Positions 35,300 through 43,233 of a DNA stretch of 64,000 nucleotides are shown here, piece by piece. Each line of letters starts with the position of its first letter. The first letter of the stretch is position 1. Below the pieces are notes generated by a model. The model worked only from the letters and a program-made list of their open reading frames with translations. It searched no databases and was not told the origin of the DNA. The DNA is from Sphingopyxis sp. HIX (GTDB lineage Bacteria > Pseudomonadota > Alphaproteobacteria > Sphingomonadales > Sphingomonadaceae). Position numbers and translations under genes: made by a program. The stretch spans positions 1 through 64,000 of the forward strand of contig NZ_LNSB01000029.1 in NCBI RefSeq assembly GCF_001468285.1, in the 5' to 3' direction.

Positions 35300-36160
35300 G
35301 TGGCCGACGGCGCGGTGATCCTGCCCGCCGGATCGGCCGGCGCGGGCGCGAAGCTGCATATCACCCACTGGCTGCCCGCGGGGCGTCCCAAGGCGGTCGT
35401 CCTGCTCGCGCACGGATATGCCGAACATGCCGGGCGCTACGAGCATGTCGCCAAGCGGCTGACCTATGCCGGCTATGCCGTCTACGCGATCGACCATTGG
35501 GGCCATGGCAGGTCCGACGGCACCCCGGGTTTCGTGCCGCGCTTTACCGCCTTCACCGACGGTTTGGCCGAACTGCTCACCCTCGTCGAAGTCAATCATG
35601 GCGACACCCCGCGGCTGCTGCTCGGCCACAGCATGGGCGGGCTGATTTCGACCCTGTTCCTGATCGAACGCCAGTCGGCCTTCGTCGGTGCGGCGCTGTC
35701 GGGCCCCGCGATCGTCCCCGGCGCGCCGCCGTCGCGCTTCACCATCTGGATCAGCCGCTTCCTCTCGCGCTTTTTCCCGCGCCTCGGCGTGCTCGCGCTC
35801 GACGCGAACGGGGTGAGCCGCGATCCCGCGGTGGTCGCCGCCTATCTCGCCGACCCGCTCGTCTACACCGGCAAGATCGGCGCGCGGCTGGGCAAGGAGT
35901 TCATGGACGCGATGGCGGCGGCGCAGGCCGGGGCACCCGGGATCACCCTGCCGATCCTGCTCCAGCACGGCGAAAAGGACAGCCTCGCGTCGGTCGCGGG
36001 GTCGCAATATCTGTTCGACCATGTGTCGTCGGCCGACAAGATTCTCAAAATCTACCCCGGCCTGTTCCACGAAATCTACAACGAGCCTGAGCGCGATGCG
36101 GTGCTCGATGACCTGGTCGGCTGGTTCGACGCGCATGTGGCGCAAGGAAAATCCGCATGA
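35300..36160 (+). CDS. Monoacylglycerol lipase-like alpha/beta hydrolase
   Basis: A 286-residue hydrolase of the lysophospholipase/monoacylglycerol lipase group. VLLAHGYAEHAGRY near the N terminus, the nucleophile elbow GHSMGG (about residue 112), QHGEKDSL (Asp) and GLFHEIYNE (His) complete the triad. The start is a GTG directly after the patatin stop. The next hydrolase overlaps its end by 4 bp. The triad and context suggest the last steps of triacylglycerol breakdown. Confidence 0.92.
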   Translation: MADGAVILPAGSAGAGAKLHITHWLPAGRPKAVVLLAHGYAEHAGRYEHVAKRLTYAGYAVYAIDHWGHGRSDGTPGFVPRFTAFTDGLAELLTLVEVNHGDTPRLLLGHSMGGLISTLFLIERQSAFVGAALSGPAIVPGAPPSRFTIWISRFLSRFFPRLGVLALDANGVSRDPAVVAAYLADPLVYTGKIGARLGKEFMDAMAAAQAGAPGITLPILLQHGEKDSLASVAGSQYLFDHVSSADKILKIYPGLFHEIYNEPERDAVLDDLVGWFDAHVAQGKSA

Positions 36161-37089
36161 GAATCCTCCTCGTCCTGATCTTCGCGCCGCTGATCACGCT
36201 GGCCCTGCTCTATTTCCTCTTCCCCGGCCGCCTCGTCGCCTTCGGGCGCTGGGCGCTCCGCAAGCGCGGCCGCACCGTGCAGAAACATGTGACCGTCGAC
36301 GGCCGCGACTGGCCCTATCTCGAGGGCGGCGATCCGTCGAAACCCTTGCTGCTGCTCGTCCATGGCTTTGCGGGCGACAAGGACAATTGGTCGATGATCG
36401 CGCCCTATCTCACGCGCGATTACCACATCATCGCGCCCGACCTGCCCGGTTTCGGTCAGAACGAGCGCAACCCCGAGCTTGCCTATGATATCGCGGCGCA
36501 GACCGCGCGGCTCAAGCAGTTCGCCGATGCGCTGGGGCTCCAGCGCCCCCACGTCGCGGGCAATTCGATGGGCGGCTGGATCGCGCTGCGCTACGCGCTC
36601 GACTATCCCGACGCGCTCGCCAGCCTGACCCTGCTCAACAACGCCGGGATCAATGGCGCGGACGAGAGCGACCTCCAGAAACAGGCCGCGAACGAGGATT
36701 ATAACCCGCTGGTGCTGGCCAGCCTCGAGGATGCCGACCGGCTGGTCGCGATGGTGGTGCACAAGCCGCCCTATCTGCCCAAGCGACTCAAGCCCGTCTT
36801 CTACGCCGACGCGCTCAAATATCGCGACCAGCTCGATACGATCTTCTGGGTCATCGCGACCGAGGGCCGCGACCATCCGCTCAACGACCGGCTGGGCGAG
36901 GTCGAGGCGCCGACCCTGATCATCTGGGGCCGCCACGACCGGCTGCTCGACGTCAGCTGCGTGCCGGTGCTCGAAGCGGGCATCGCGGGGAGCCAAAGCC
37001 ATATCTTCGAACATGTCGGCCACGTCCCGATGATCGAAGATCCCAAGGCCACGGCCGCGGTGATGAAGGGCTTTCTGGACCAGCATTAG
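36157..37089 (+). CDS. Membrane-anchored alpha/beta hydrolase
   Basis: A 310-residue protein with an N-terminal membrane segment (about residues 3-22, LVLIFAPLITLALLYFLF) and an alpha/beta hydrolase core: LLVHGFAGDKDNW, the elbow GNSMGGW, an Asp in WGRHDRLL, and a His in VGHVPMIE. It resembles mono- or diacylglycerol lipase and C-C hydrolase-type proteins. It overlaps the previous hydrolase by 4 bp (ATGA). Its stop codon touches a repeat at 37089-37237, which separates it from gpsA. Confidence 0.9.
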   Translation: MRILLVLIFAPLITLALLYFLFPGRLVAFGRWALRKRGRTVQKHVTVDGRDWPYLEGGDPSKPLLLLVHGFAGDKDNWSMIAPYLTRDYHIIAPDLPGFGQNERNPELAYDIAAQTARLKQFADALGLQRPHVAGNSMGGWIALRYALDYPDALASLTLLNNAGINGADESDLQKQAANEDYNPLVLASLEDADRLVAMVVHKPPYLPKRLKPVFYADALKYRDQLDTIFWVIATEGRDHPLNDRLGEVEAPTLIIWGRHDRLLDVSCVPVLEAGIAGSQSHIFEHVGHVPMIEDPKATAAVMKGFLDQH

Positions 37090-37237
37090 ATCCTCCCCAT
37101 CGCGAAGCGTTGGGGAGGGGGACCGCGCCCGCAGGGCGTGGTGGAGGGGTCTGGCCTTGCACCGACGCCTGACGGCATCGACCCCTCCGTCAGCGCTTCG
37201 CGCTGCCACCTCCCCATCGCTTCGCGTGGGGAGGATC
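37089..37237. repeat. Dispersed inverted repeat, copy 2 of the GATCCTCCCC family
   Basis: A 149-bp element with inverted ends GATCCTCCCC and GGGGAGGATC. It shares the inner blocks CATCGCGAAGCGTTGGGGAGG, GGTGGAGGGGT and CGTCAGCGCTTCGCGCTGC with copy 1 at 18713-18850. It starts within the last base of the hydrolase stop codon. Confidence 0.9.
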
Positions 37238-37295
37238 GTCATCTTGCCAAGCCGCCGTTCTCTCGCCACTCTCCCCCAAAACACGGGAGAGGTTC

Positions 37296-38297
37296 ATGCG
37301 TCTAAAGGTCGGCCTGCTCGGCGGGGGCAGCTGGGGTACGACGGTCGCAGCGGTGGTGTCGCGCAATGCGCCGATCACCCTGTGGGCGCGCGATGCCGAA
37401 ACGGTCGAGAGCATCAACGCGAACCGCGAGAACAGGAAATATCTCCCCGGCATCACCTTGCCGTCGGTGCTGCGCGCCACCAACGACATGGCCGAGGTCG
37501 TCGCGGGCGCCGACGTCCTCGTCATGGGCGTGCCTTCGCACAGCTTCCGCGGCGTGCTCGAGGAAGCGAAGGCGCATCTCCGCCCCTGGGTACCCGTCAT
37601 CAGCCTGACCAAGGGCCTCGAACTTTCCTCGGGCAAGCGCATGACCGAGCTGATCGAGGAGGTGCTGCCCGGCCACCCCGTCGGCGTGCTCACCGGCCCG
37701 AACCTCGCGCGCGAGATCATGAGCGGACAGGCGGCGGCGAGCGTCTTGTCGATGGAGGACGAGATCGTCGTCCGCGCGCTCCAGCCGGTGTTCCACTCGG
37801 GGCTGTTCCGCGTCTACACCAACACCGACCTGCTCGGCTGCGAGCTCGGCGGGGTGCTCAAGAATATCATCGCGATCGCGGTCGGCATGGGCGACGGGCT
37901 CGGCGCGGGCGACAACACCCGCTCGGCGCTGATGACGCGCGGGCTCGCCGAGATCACGCGGCTCGGCGTCGCGATGGGCGGCCGTGCGGAGACCTTCGCG
38001 GGGCTCACCGGCATGGGCGACCTGATCGCGACCTGCACCAGTCCCTTGAGCCGCAACCGCCACGTCGGGGTCGAACTCGGCAAGGGGCGCAGGATCGACG
38101 ACATCATCGCGGGGATGAACATGGTCGCCGAGGGGGTGAAGAGCGCGCCGACGGTGATCGCGCTCGCCGAAAAGCACGGGCTCGCGATGCCGATCGCGCG
38201 GGACGTCTACGACGTGACGCAGGGCAAACGCGACGCGCAGGAGGTGTTTCGCGGCCTGCTCCGCTCGTCGGTCGGGGACGAAGCGCACCCCGGTTGA
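37296..38297 (+). CDS. gpsA: Glycerol-3-phosphate dehydrogenase, NAD(P)+
   Basis: A 333-residue cytoplasmic enzyme that makes glycerol-3-phosphate from dihydroxyacetone phosphate for lipid synthesis. GLLGGGSWGTTVA is the nucleotide-binding loop; VLTGPNLAREI and ELGGVLKNIIAIAVGMGDGLG (catalytic Lys) are family signatures. GGGAGAGGTTC precedes the ATG. Being next to acyltransferase genes, it would supply the glycerol backbone. Confidence 0.97.
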   Translation: MRLKVGLLGGGSWGTTVAAVVSRNAPITLWARDAETVESINANRENRKYLPGITLPSVLRATNDMAEVVAGADVLVMGVPSHSFRGVLEEAKAHLRPWVPVISLTKGLELSSGKRMTELIEEVLPGHPVGVLTGPNLAREIMSGQAAASVLSMEDEIVVRALQPVFHSGLFRVYTNTDLLGCELGGVLKNIIAIAVGMGDGLGAGDNTRSALMTRGLAEITRLGVAMGGRAETFAGLTGMGDLIATCTSPLSRNRHVGVELGKGRRIDDIIAGMNMVAEGVKSAPTVIALAEKHGLAMPIARDVYDVTQGKRDAQEVFRGLLRSSVGDEAHPG

Positions 38298-38298
38298 T

Positions 38299-38979
38299 CT
38301 AAAATGCCAATGGTACCACTGTCATTCCTAATTCGGCAGCATCGGTGCCGCTATTTCTGCCTACCAGTCGGATCATAGTTCCTTCGGGTATATCATGCTT
38401 AAAATAAGAGTTTGAATTAGATGCATAGTCATCTGGTATTGCGCAAAAATCTGCCCCGGTATTTACAGAACTTATGACCGGTATATCGTCATCTGCTATG
38501 TAAAGATCAATATACACATCGCCATTGCTCGATGTACGATTTATACCGCGAATTCCGGATTTTTGTCCGTCTTTGGTTCTCGGAATGGCGATAATTTCAT
38601 CTTTTGGGGATCCAACAATAATAGGATCGTATTGATTTCTCGATCTAAGCTGCATGGATTTTAGTTCGCTCGTAACTTTCGCTAGAATCGTAACAATCCC
38701 AAACTCTGGTTTCAAGTCAACGGCAACCATAAGCTGCCCGCCCTCCCTTTCTCCCTTAATTTTCCCGATCGGCGAGTATGTTTCGTCGGCCTGCTTTTTC
38801 CAGGCTATGGTTCCCGTTCGGCCGAAGTTTACGGCTGCCCTTACCGGAGATACTACCCGACAACGAATAGAAAGATATATTCCCTCTTGTTGTGCAATAA
38901 TTTCAAAGTCTTGTGTATCTATCACGATGAGGTCAGACGAAATTTCTATTTCATTAAATTCAGTGACGTCTTGAAGCAT
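38299..38979 (-). CDS. AT-rich orphan gene, unknown 226-residue protein
   Basis: I recognise no family. The gene is visibly much more AT-rich than everything around it, with AT-ending codons rare in its neighbours, so it was probably acquired recently. I start at 38979 because GGAGGAAG lies directly upstream; the frame extends 20 residues further. The predicted protein is beta-rich with hydrophilic loops (DLYIADDDIPVISSVNTGADF, NSNSYFKHDIPEGTMIRLVGRN), has no signal peptide or membrane segment, and ends 1 bp from the gpsA stop. It could be a phage-type or toxin-associated protein; nothing in the window settles it. Confidence 0.75.
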   Translation of the reverse strand: MLQDVTEFNEIEISSDLIVIDTQDFEIIAQQEGIYLSIRCRVVSPVRAAVNFGRTGTIAWKKQADETYSPIGKIKGEREGGQLMVAVDLKPEFGIVTILAKVTSELKSMQLRSRNQYDPIIVGSPKDEIIAIPRTKDGQKSGIRGINRTSSNGDVYIDLYIADDDIPVISSVNTGADFCAIPDDYASNSNSYFKHDIPEGTMIRLVGRNSGTDAAELGMTVVPLAF

Positions 38980-39094
38980 GACTTCCTCCCGACTCCAGAG
39001 TGTCTCATGAAAACGTGACAGGTACTGGAAAAATTTCAAGGTACCATCTACCGACGTTTCACCGCCATGGACCGTGCAAAAATTTGGTCGAACC

Positions 39095-39121
39095 GGGAAG
39101 AAATCGGCGCGCTGGCTCGTT
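39095..39121 (+). promoter_or_regulatory. ECF-type promoter of the 39170 gene
   Basis: GGGAAGAAA at 39095-39103 and TCGTT at 39117-39121 are separated by exactly 13 bases, the same arrangement as at 40825 and 42192. The GGAA (-35) and CGTT (-10) elements with 17-bp spacing match extracytoplasmic-function sigma promoters. A start site near 39128 would leave a leader of about 42 nt. Confidence 0.82.
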
Positions 39122-39169
39122 CTTCCCTGCGACCCGCATCATCCGGGCGTGTTTATCAGGAGATGGACG

Positions 39170-39505
39170 ATGAAAAAGTGGACCACCCTGGCAGTCTGCC
39201 TGGCTCTCCCCGCCAGCGCCCTTGCCGCCGTTCCTTATGGCTCGATGCCCCCGGGCTTCGACCCGCCGCCGGTGCGTTCGAAGCCGATCGCGGGCGCCTA
39301 CAACCAATATTGGTATAATTACAAAGCCGATATCCTGGAGGCCGAGAAGGAGCTGGTCAGCGACCTTCGCCACGCCACCGACCGCGAGGATCGCTGGGAC
39401 GCGTGGGACGAATGGACCGTCGAGGTCTCCGACGCCGACAAGGATTATGTGAAGGAAATGCGCAAGAAGGGCTATCGCACCGGCCGCGTGACGGTCGGCG
39501 GCTGA
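39170..39505 (+). CDS. Small secreted protein under the ECF promoter
   Basis: A 111-residue protein with a signal peptide (about residues 1-19, ASALAA). The mature part is rich in Tyr, Trp and acidic residues (YNQYWYNYKADILEAEKEL, DREDRWDAWDEW), mainly helical, with no family I recognise. AGGAGA precedes the ATG at 39170. It has an ECF-type promoter (39095-39121) and its own terminator (39553-39588), so it is monocistronic. It is probably a cell-envelope stress protein; the function is unknown. Confidence 0.8.
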   Translation: MKKWTTLAVCLALPASALAAVPYGSMPPGFDPPPVRSKPIAGAYNQYWYNYKADILEAEKELVSDLRHATDREDRWDAWDEWTVEVSDADKDYVKEMRKKGYRTGRVTVGG

Positions 39506-39552
39506 GCCGCGCCACGAGCTCCCCGGGAGGAGACTTCCGGGTCGCAAGGGAA

Positions 39553-39588
39553 GGGCGGGTGTCACATGGGGCGCCCGCCCTTTCTCTT
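39553..39588 (+). terminator. Terminator of the 39170 gene
   Basis: GGGCGGG at 39553-39559 pairs with CCCGCCC at 39574-39580 and is followed by TTTCTCTT. The loop is 14 nt. Confidence 0.75.
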
Positions 39589-39605
39589 GTCCGCGTTCCG
39601 GAGGT

Positions 39606-40319
39606 TCAGCGCCAGCCTTCGGCGCGGGCCTTGCGCTCGGCGGCCTCGTCGAAGGGATCGCCCGCCATCATCGCCGCCGCCGCGGCCGCGAGGTCGCCCG
39701 AACCGGCTTGGCGGTAATCGGCTTGGCGGTTTCCCGGCATCGTGCGTTCGAGCGTCCAGCCGTCGTCGCTGCGGCATCCGATTCCGGCCAGCGCCGCGCC
39801 TTCGAAGCTGCGGCAGGTACGCCCCGCCCGGTCGCGGAAGCTGAGGCCGATGCGGACCGGCGCGTCGGCGCCCTGGTTCGATGCGAGCTGCGTATCGAGC
39901 GCGGCCGCGAGCGCGCCCGACGCAACCAGCGCGCCGCCCTCGGTCGCGACATCGGCGGGCGCGCCCCATGGCTGGGTGCCCAGCGCCAGTCCCAGCACCA
40001 GCGACGCCGCGATCGCGCCCCAGTGCATCGGCGCAAAGCGCGTGCGTTTCGCTTCGCGGCGCGCGGCGAGGCTGGTGTCGGCCGCGGGGGCAGGAGCTTC
40101 CGCCTCGGAACGCGCGAGCAGCTTCAGCAAGTCGTCGGGGATCGTCTCGTCGGCGACGGGGCCATAGTGGCGCTGCAACCGATCGGTGAGCGCGCGGTGG
40201 CGCGCGATCTCATCCGCCAGCGCGGCGTCGGTCGCCGCCTCGCGTTCGATCCGGCGCGCGGTCAGGTCGTCGAGTTCGCCATCGACGAAGGCGGCGATGA
40301 TGGCCTTGTCATAGGTCAT
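39606..40319 (-). CDS. Anti-sigma factor of the ECF sigma gene
   Basis: A 237-residue protein. The N-terminal 50 residues (IIAAFVDGELDDLTARRIEREAATDAAL) are typical of anti-sigma domains. A single membrane segment follows (about 98-116), then an exported C-terminal domain with two Cys (RTCRSFEG, GIGCRSDD) that could form a redox-sensing disulfide. Its start overlaps the ECF sigma gene by 4 bp, so the pair is translationally coupled. It holds the sigma factor at the membrane until an envelope signal; this is the family's known role, and the trigger is unknown. Confidence 0.88.
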   Translation of the reverse strand: MTYDKAIIAAFVDGELDDLTARRIEREAATDAALADEIARHRALTDRLQRHYGPVADETIPDDLLKLLARSEAEAPAPAADTSLAARREAKRTRFAPMHWGAIAASLVLGLALGTQPWGAPADVATEGGALVASGALAAALDTQLASNQGADAPVRIGLSFRDRAGRTCRSFEGAALAGIGCRSDDGWTLERTMPGNRQADYRQAGSGDLAAAAAAMMAGDPFDEAAERKARAEGWR

Positions 40320-40804
40320 GCGGCTTCTCCGAGCAGGTGCATCAGCGTGTCGCGCCCGCGCGCGAGGCGCGAGGTGACGGTGCCGATCGGCACGTCCAAT
40401 ATCTCCGCCGCCTCGCGATAGGCATAGCCTTCGACGAGCACGAGGATGACGACCTCGCGCTGCTCGTCCGGCAGGCGCGCCATCGCGCCGTCGATGTCGC
40501 CGCGCAGCGTGCCGGCCTCGACGCTGTCGGCGGTGTCGCCCGCGACCTGCACGGCCGCCTCGTCGATCGGGGCATGGACCCCGCGGCGCCCGCTCGCGCG
40601 GCGCTCGTCGATCCACAGGTTGCGGGTGATGCGGTACATCCAGCTGTCCAGTCTCGTTCCTTGCTGCCATTGGCCCTGCGACTTCAGCGCGCGTTCGATC
40701 GCGGCCTGGCACAGGTCGTCGGCATCGGCGGCACTCCCCGCCAGCCCGCGCGCGAAACGGCGCAGGCGCGGCAGGATGTCGATCAATTGGTCCTCGAAGC
40801 GCAT
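40316..40804 (-). CDS. ECF-family RNA polymerase sigma factor
   Basis: A 162-residue sigma-70-type factor with region 2 (LPRLRRFARGLAGSAADADDLCQ, then SWMYRITRNLWIDERR) and region 4 (LPDEQREVVILVLVEGYAYREAAEILDVPIGTVTSRLARGRDTL, an HTH). The cotranscribed anti-sigma gene follows. An inverted repeat at 40825-40858 just upstream gives an ECF promoter facing both this gene and the S8 protease gene, so the sigma factor probably controls itself and its neighbours. Confidence 0.95.
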   Translation of the reverse strand: MRFEDQLIDILPRLRRFARGLAGSAADADDLCQAAIERALKSQGQWQQGTRLDSWMYRITRNLWIDERRASGRRGVHAPIDEAAVQVAGDTADSVEAGTLRGDIDGAMARLPDEQREVVILVLVEGYAYREAAEILDVPIGTVTSRLARGRDTLMHLLGEAA

Positions 40805-40824
40805 GTCCGCCTTTTTGCCGTGCG

Positions 40825-40858
40825 GGGAAGAAACGACCGCCTTCTATCGTTTCTTCCC
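40825..40858. promoter_or_regulatory. Divergent ECF promoter, perfect 12-bp inverted repeat
   Basis: GGGAAGAAACGA at 40825-40836 and its exact reverse complement at 40847-40858 enclose 10 bp. Read in either direction this gives GGAAG-N17-CGTT, so one element makes overlapping divergent promoters. One faces the sigma gene (start 40804) and one faces the S8 protease gene (start 40911). The plus-strand reading also matches the GGGAAGAAA-N13-TCGTT pattern at 39095 and 42192. Confidence 0.85.
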
Positions 40859-40910
40859 TATCCTGCTAAAAAAATTCCGGAGCGAGGGTCTCCGGCTGCG
40901 ACAAGGATGA

Positions 40911-42170
40911 ATGATGCGATTGCTGGCCGGCCTGTTTCTGCTTCCGATGATGCTGGTCGCCGGCGCCGGACAGGCGCAGATCGCGGTGCCGCTGCCCGAT
41001 GCCGGGCGGATCATCCCGCCGCTGCCAAGGCTCGACATCGACCCGCTGGCGACGACGCGCGAGACGCTGGAGCGGCTGCGGCTCGACCGGATCACCGGGC
41101 TGCTGCGCGACCATGGCGACCGGGTCGAGGTCGACCGCAATGGCGAGCCCGCGGTGCGCGGGGTGCTCGTCGCGACCGGGGTCGACGCCGCAATGACCGC
41201 GCGCGCCGCGGACGCGGGCTTCGCGGTGATCGACCGCGAGCGGATCGAGGGGCTGGGCCTCGAGGTGGTGCGCTTCGCGGTGCCCAAGGGGCGCAGCCTC
41301 GCGCGCGCGCAGAAACAGCTCGGCAAATTGCTCCCGGAAGCCGAGATCGACGCCGACCATCTCTATTTCCCCAGCGGCGTGCCGGGTTCGGGTCGCGTCC
41401 TGCCCGGCGCGGCGCTCGCGAGCACGGCGGGTGGCGGCAGGACGTCGCTCGGCCTGATCGATGGCGGCGTCGCGGCGCATCCCTCGGTCGCCGGGCGCGT
41501 CGAGCAGCGCGGCTTTGCCAAGGGCGCGCCCGCCGCGAGCCGCCACGGCACCGCGGTCGCCTCGCTGCTGGTCGGCAGCGGCACGGTGCGCGGCGCGGCG
41601 CCGGGGCAGCGGCTGCGCGCGGCCGACGTCTATGGCAGCGACCCCGCGGGCGGCAATGCCAGCGCGATCGCGCGCGGGCTCGGCTGGCTGGTCGAGGGCA
41701 AGGTCGCGGTGACGACGATCAGCCTCGTCGGCCCCGACAATGCGCTGCTGCGCACGGCGGTGTCGCGCGCGCAGCAGCGCGGCATGCTGATCGTCGCGGC
41801 GGTCGGCAACGACGGTCCCGCGGCGCCGCCCGCTTTTCCGGCCGCCTATCCCGGTGTGCTCGGCGTAACCGGGGTCGATGCGAAGGGCCGCGCGCTGCCC
41901 GAGGCGGGGCGCAAGACCCCGGTCGACTTCGCCGCGCCCGGCGCCGACGTGCTCGCCGCGACGAGCGAGGACTCCACCGACCGGCTGCGCGGCACCTCCT
42001 TCGCCGCGCCGCTCGTCGCGGGGCGGCTCGTGCGCCTCTATCCCGCGCCGGTCGTCGGCCGCGTCGAGGAATCGGTGACCGCGCTGATCGGCGAGGCGCG
42101 CGACCTCGGCAAGAAGGGCCGCGACAATGTCTATGGCCATGGGCTGATCTGCGGCGATTGCGGCCGCTGA
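40911..42170 (+). CDS. Exported subtilisin-like (S8) serine protease
   Basis: A 419-residue protein with a signal peptide (about residues 1-22, AGQAQ), an N-terminal propeptide-like region (to about residue 150) and a subtilase domain. The catalytic residues are intact: Asp184 in LIDGGV, His212 in RHGTAVAS, oxyanion Asn300 in AVGNDG and Ser363 in GTSFAAPLVAG. The terminal HGLICGDCGR carries two Cys. AAGGA precedes the ATG. It shares the divergent ECF promoter, so it is induced with the sigma factor and probably acts in the envelope or outside the cell. Confidence 0.93.
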   Translation: MMRLLAGLFLLPMMLVAGAGQAQIAVPLPDAGRIIPPLPRLDIDPLATTRETLERLRLDRITGLLRDHGDRVEVDRNGEPAVRGVLVATGVDAAMTARAADAGFAVIDRERIEGLGLEVVRFAVPKGRSLARAQKQLGKLLPEAEIDADHLYFPSGVPGSGRVLPGAALASTAGGGRTSLGLIDGGVAAHPSVAGRVEQRGFAKGAPAASRHGTAVASLLVGSGTVRGAAPGQRLRAADVYGSDPAGGNASAIARGLGWLVEGKVAVTTISLVGPDNALLRTAVSRAQQRGMLIVAAVGNDGPAAPPAFPAAYPGVLGVTGVDAKGRALPEAGRKTPVDFAAPGADVLAATSEDSTDRLRGTSFAAPLVAGRLVRLYPAPVVGRVEESVTALIGEARDLGKKGRDNVYGHGLICGDCGR

Positions 42171-42191
42171 ATCGCGCCTCCCGAACTTTTC

Positions 42192-42218
42192 GGGAAGAAA
42201 ATCGGACGCGCCGTCGTT
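42192..42218 (+). promoter_or_regulatory. ECF-type promoter of the Gly-rich protein gene
   Basis: GGGAAGAAA at 42192-42200 and TCGTT at 42214-42218 show the same 13-base spacing as at 39095 and 40825. It lies 46 bp upstream of the ATG at 42265 and 21 bp after the S8 protease stop. Confidence 0.82.
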
Positions 42219-42264
42219 CTCCTGCCAGGCCCGGCTTGCGGGCCGCAAGTTCAGGAGAAGACCT

Positions 42265-43149
42265 ATGGCCAACCGCATCCTCATTTCGACCCTCGCGCTC
42301 GCCGCTTCGGCGATGGCGCTGTCCGCGCCTGCCTCGGCGCAGCTGCTCGGCGGTGGCGGCGGTGGGCTGACCGGCGGCCTCGGCGGCACTCTGGGCGGTA
42401 CGCTCGGCGGGCCGCGCGGCCCGGTCGGCGGCACGCTCGGTTCGGCGGGCGACCTCACCGGTTCGGGCCGCGGCGAGGCCAAGGTCGATCGCCGCTCGGG
42501 CCGCGTCCAGAGCAATGGACAGGGCGAAGTCCACGGCAAGGGCTCGGCGAACGGCAATGGCCAGTTGCTCGGCAATGCCGTCGGCGGCAGCGGCACGGGC
42601 GAAGGCGGCGCGTCGGGCCAGGGCGCGCTCGACGCGCAGGCGGTCGGCACCGACTTCGTCGGCCAGACCGGCCGCGGCGCCATCGACACGGCGCGCGGCA
42701 CCGCCTCGACCGTCACCGGCACCGCGCGCGGCGCGGCCGGCGGCGTCCGCGACCAGGCCGGCGGCGCGCTGTCGGGCGTGTCGGGAACGGCGAGCGGCAC
42801 CGGCTCGGCGGCGGGCAGCTTCCAGGGCGGCCTCGGCCAGCTCGCCGCCGCGGGCAGCGGCGCGGCGAGCGGCGGCGGCATGTTCGCGGTCGAACCCGGC
42901 ATGACGGTGACCGACGCGCGCGGCAAGGCGATCGGTTATGTCCAGAGCGTGCGCCAGACCGGGCGCGGTGTCGTCGAGGCGGTGACCGTCGAGGTCGGCG
43001 ACCGCTTCGCGACGCTCCCCGCCGCGAACTTCGCCGGCTCGGGCGACGTGCTCGTCACCGGCATGACCAAGGGCCAGCTCAAGGACGAGGCCAAGGCGCA
43101 GGAAGCGAGCCCGGCGCCGGCGTCGGCGCGCGAGCGCAACGAGCCCTGA
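42265..43149 (+). CDS. Secreted Gly/Ala-rich protein with PRC-barrel-like C terminus
   Basis: A 294-residue protein with a signal peptide (about residues 1-25, APASAQ). Residues about 27-210 are low-complexity Gly/Ala/Ser/Thr with many GxG repeats. Residues about 210-275 form a beta domain (GMTVTDARGKAIGYVQSVRQ, VEAVTVEVGDRFATLP) that looks like a PRC-barrel. It has its own ECF promoter and an intrinsic terminator at 43206. The likely role is an envelope or matrix protein made under stress; function otherwise unknown. Confidence 0.85.
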   Translation: MANRILISTLALAASAMALSAPASAQLLGGGGGGLTGGLGGTLGGTLGGPRGPVGGTLGSAGDLTGSGRGEAKVDRRSGRVQSNGQGEVHGKGSANGNGQLLGNAVGGSGTGEGGASGQGALDAQAVGTDFVGQTGRGAIDTARGTASTVTGTARGAAGGVRDQAGGALSGVSGTASGTGSAAGSFQGGLGQLAAAGSGAASGGGMFAVEPGMTVTDARGKAIGYVQSVRQTGRGVVEAVTVEVGDRFATLPAANFAGSGDVLVTGMTKGQLKDEAKAQEASPAPASARERNEP

Positions 43150-43205
43150 TTTTCTGAAAGGAAGGGAGCGGCCGGCATGACCCCCAAGTCCCCGGCCGTA
43201 CACTG

Positions 43206-43233
43206 GGCGGGCCCTTCGCGGCCCGCCTTTTTT
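43206..43233 (+). terminator. Terminator of the Gly-rich gene
   Basis: The stem GGCGGGCC (43206-43213) / GGCCCGCC (43220-43227) with a 6-nt loop is followed by six T. It ends at the stop codon of the converging acyl-CoA dehydrogenase gene and may also serve that gene. Confidence 0.9.

Noticed and set aside
38310..39047. ATGGTACC and GGTACCAT flanking the AT-rich orphan, as possible insertion ends
   Set aside because: GGTACC is itself palindromic, and the left copy lies within the last codons of the gene, so an 8-bp match is expected by chance.
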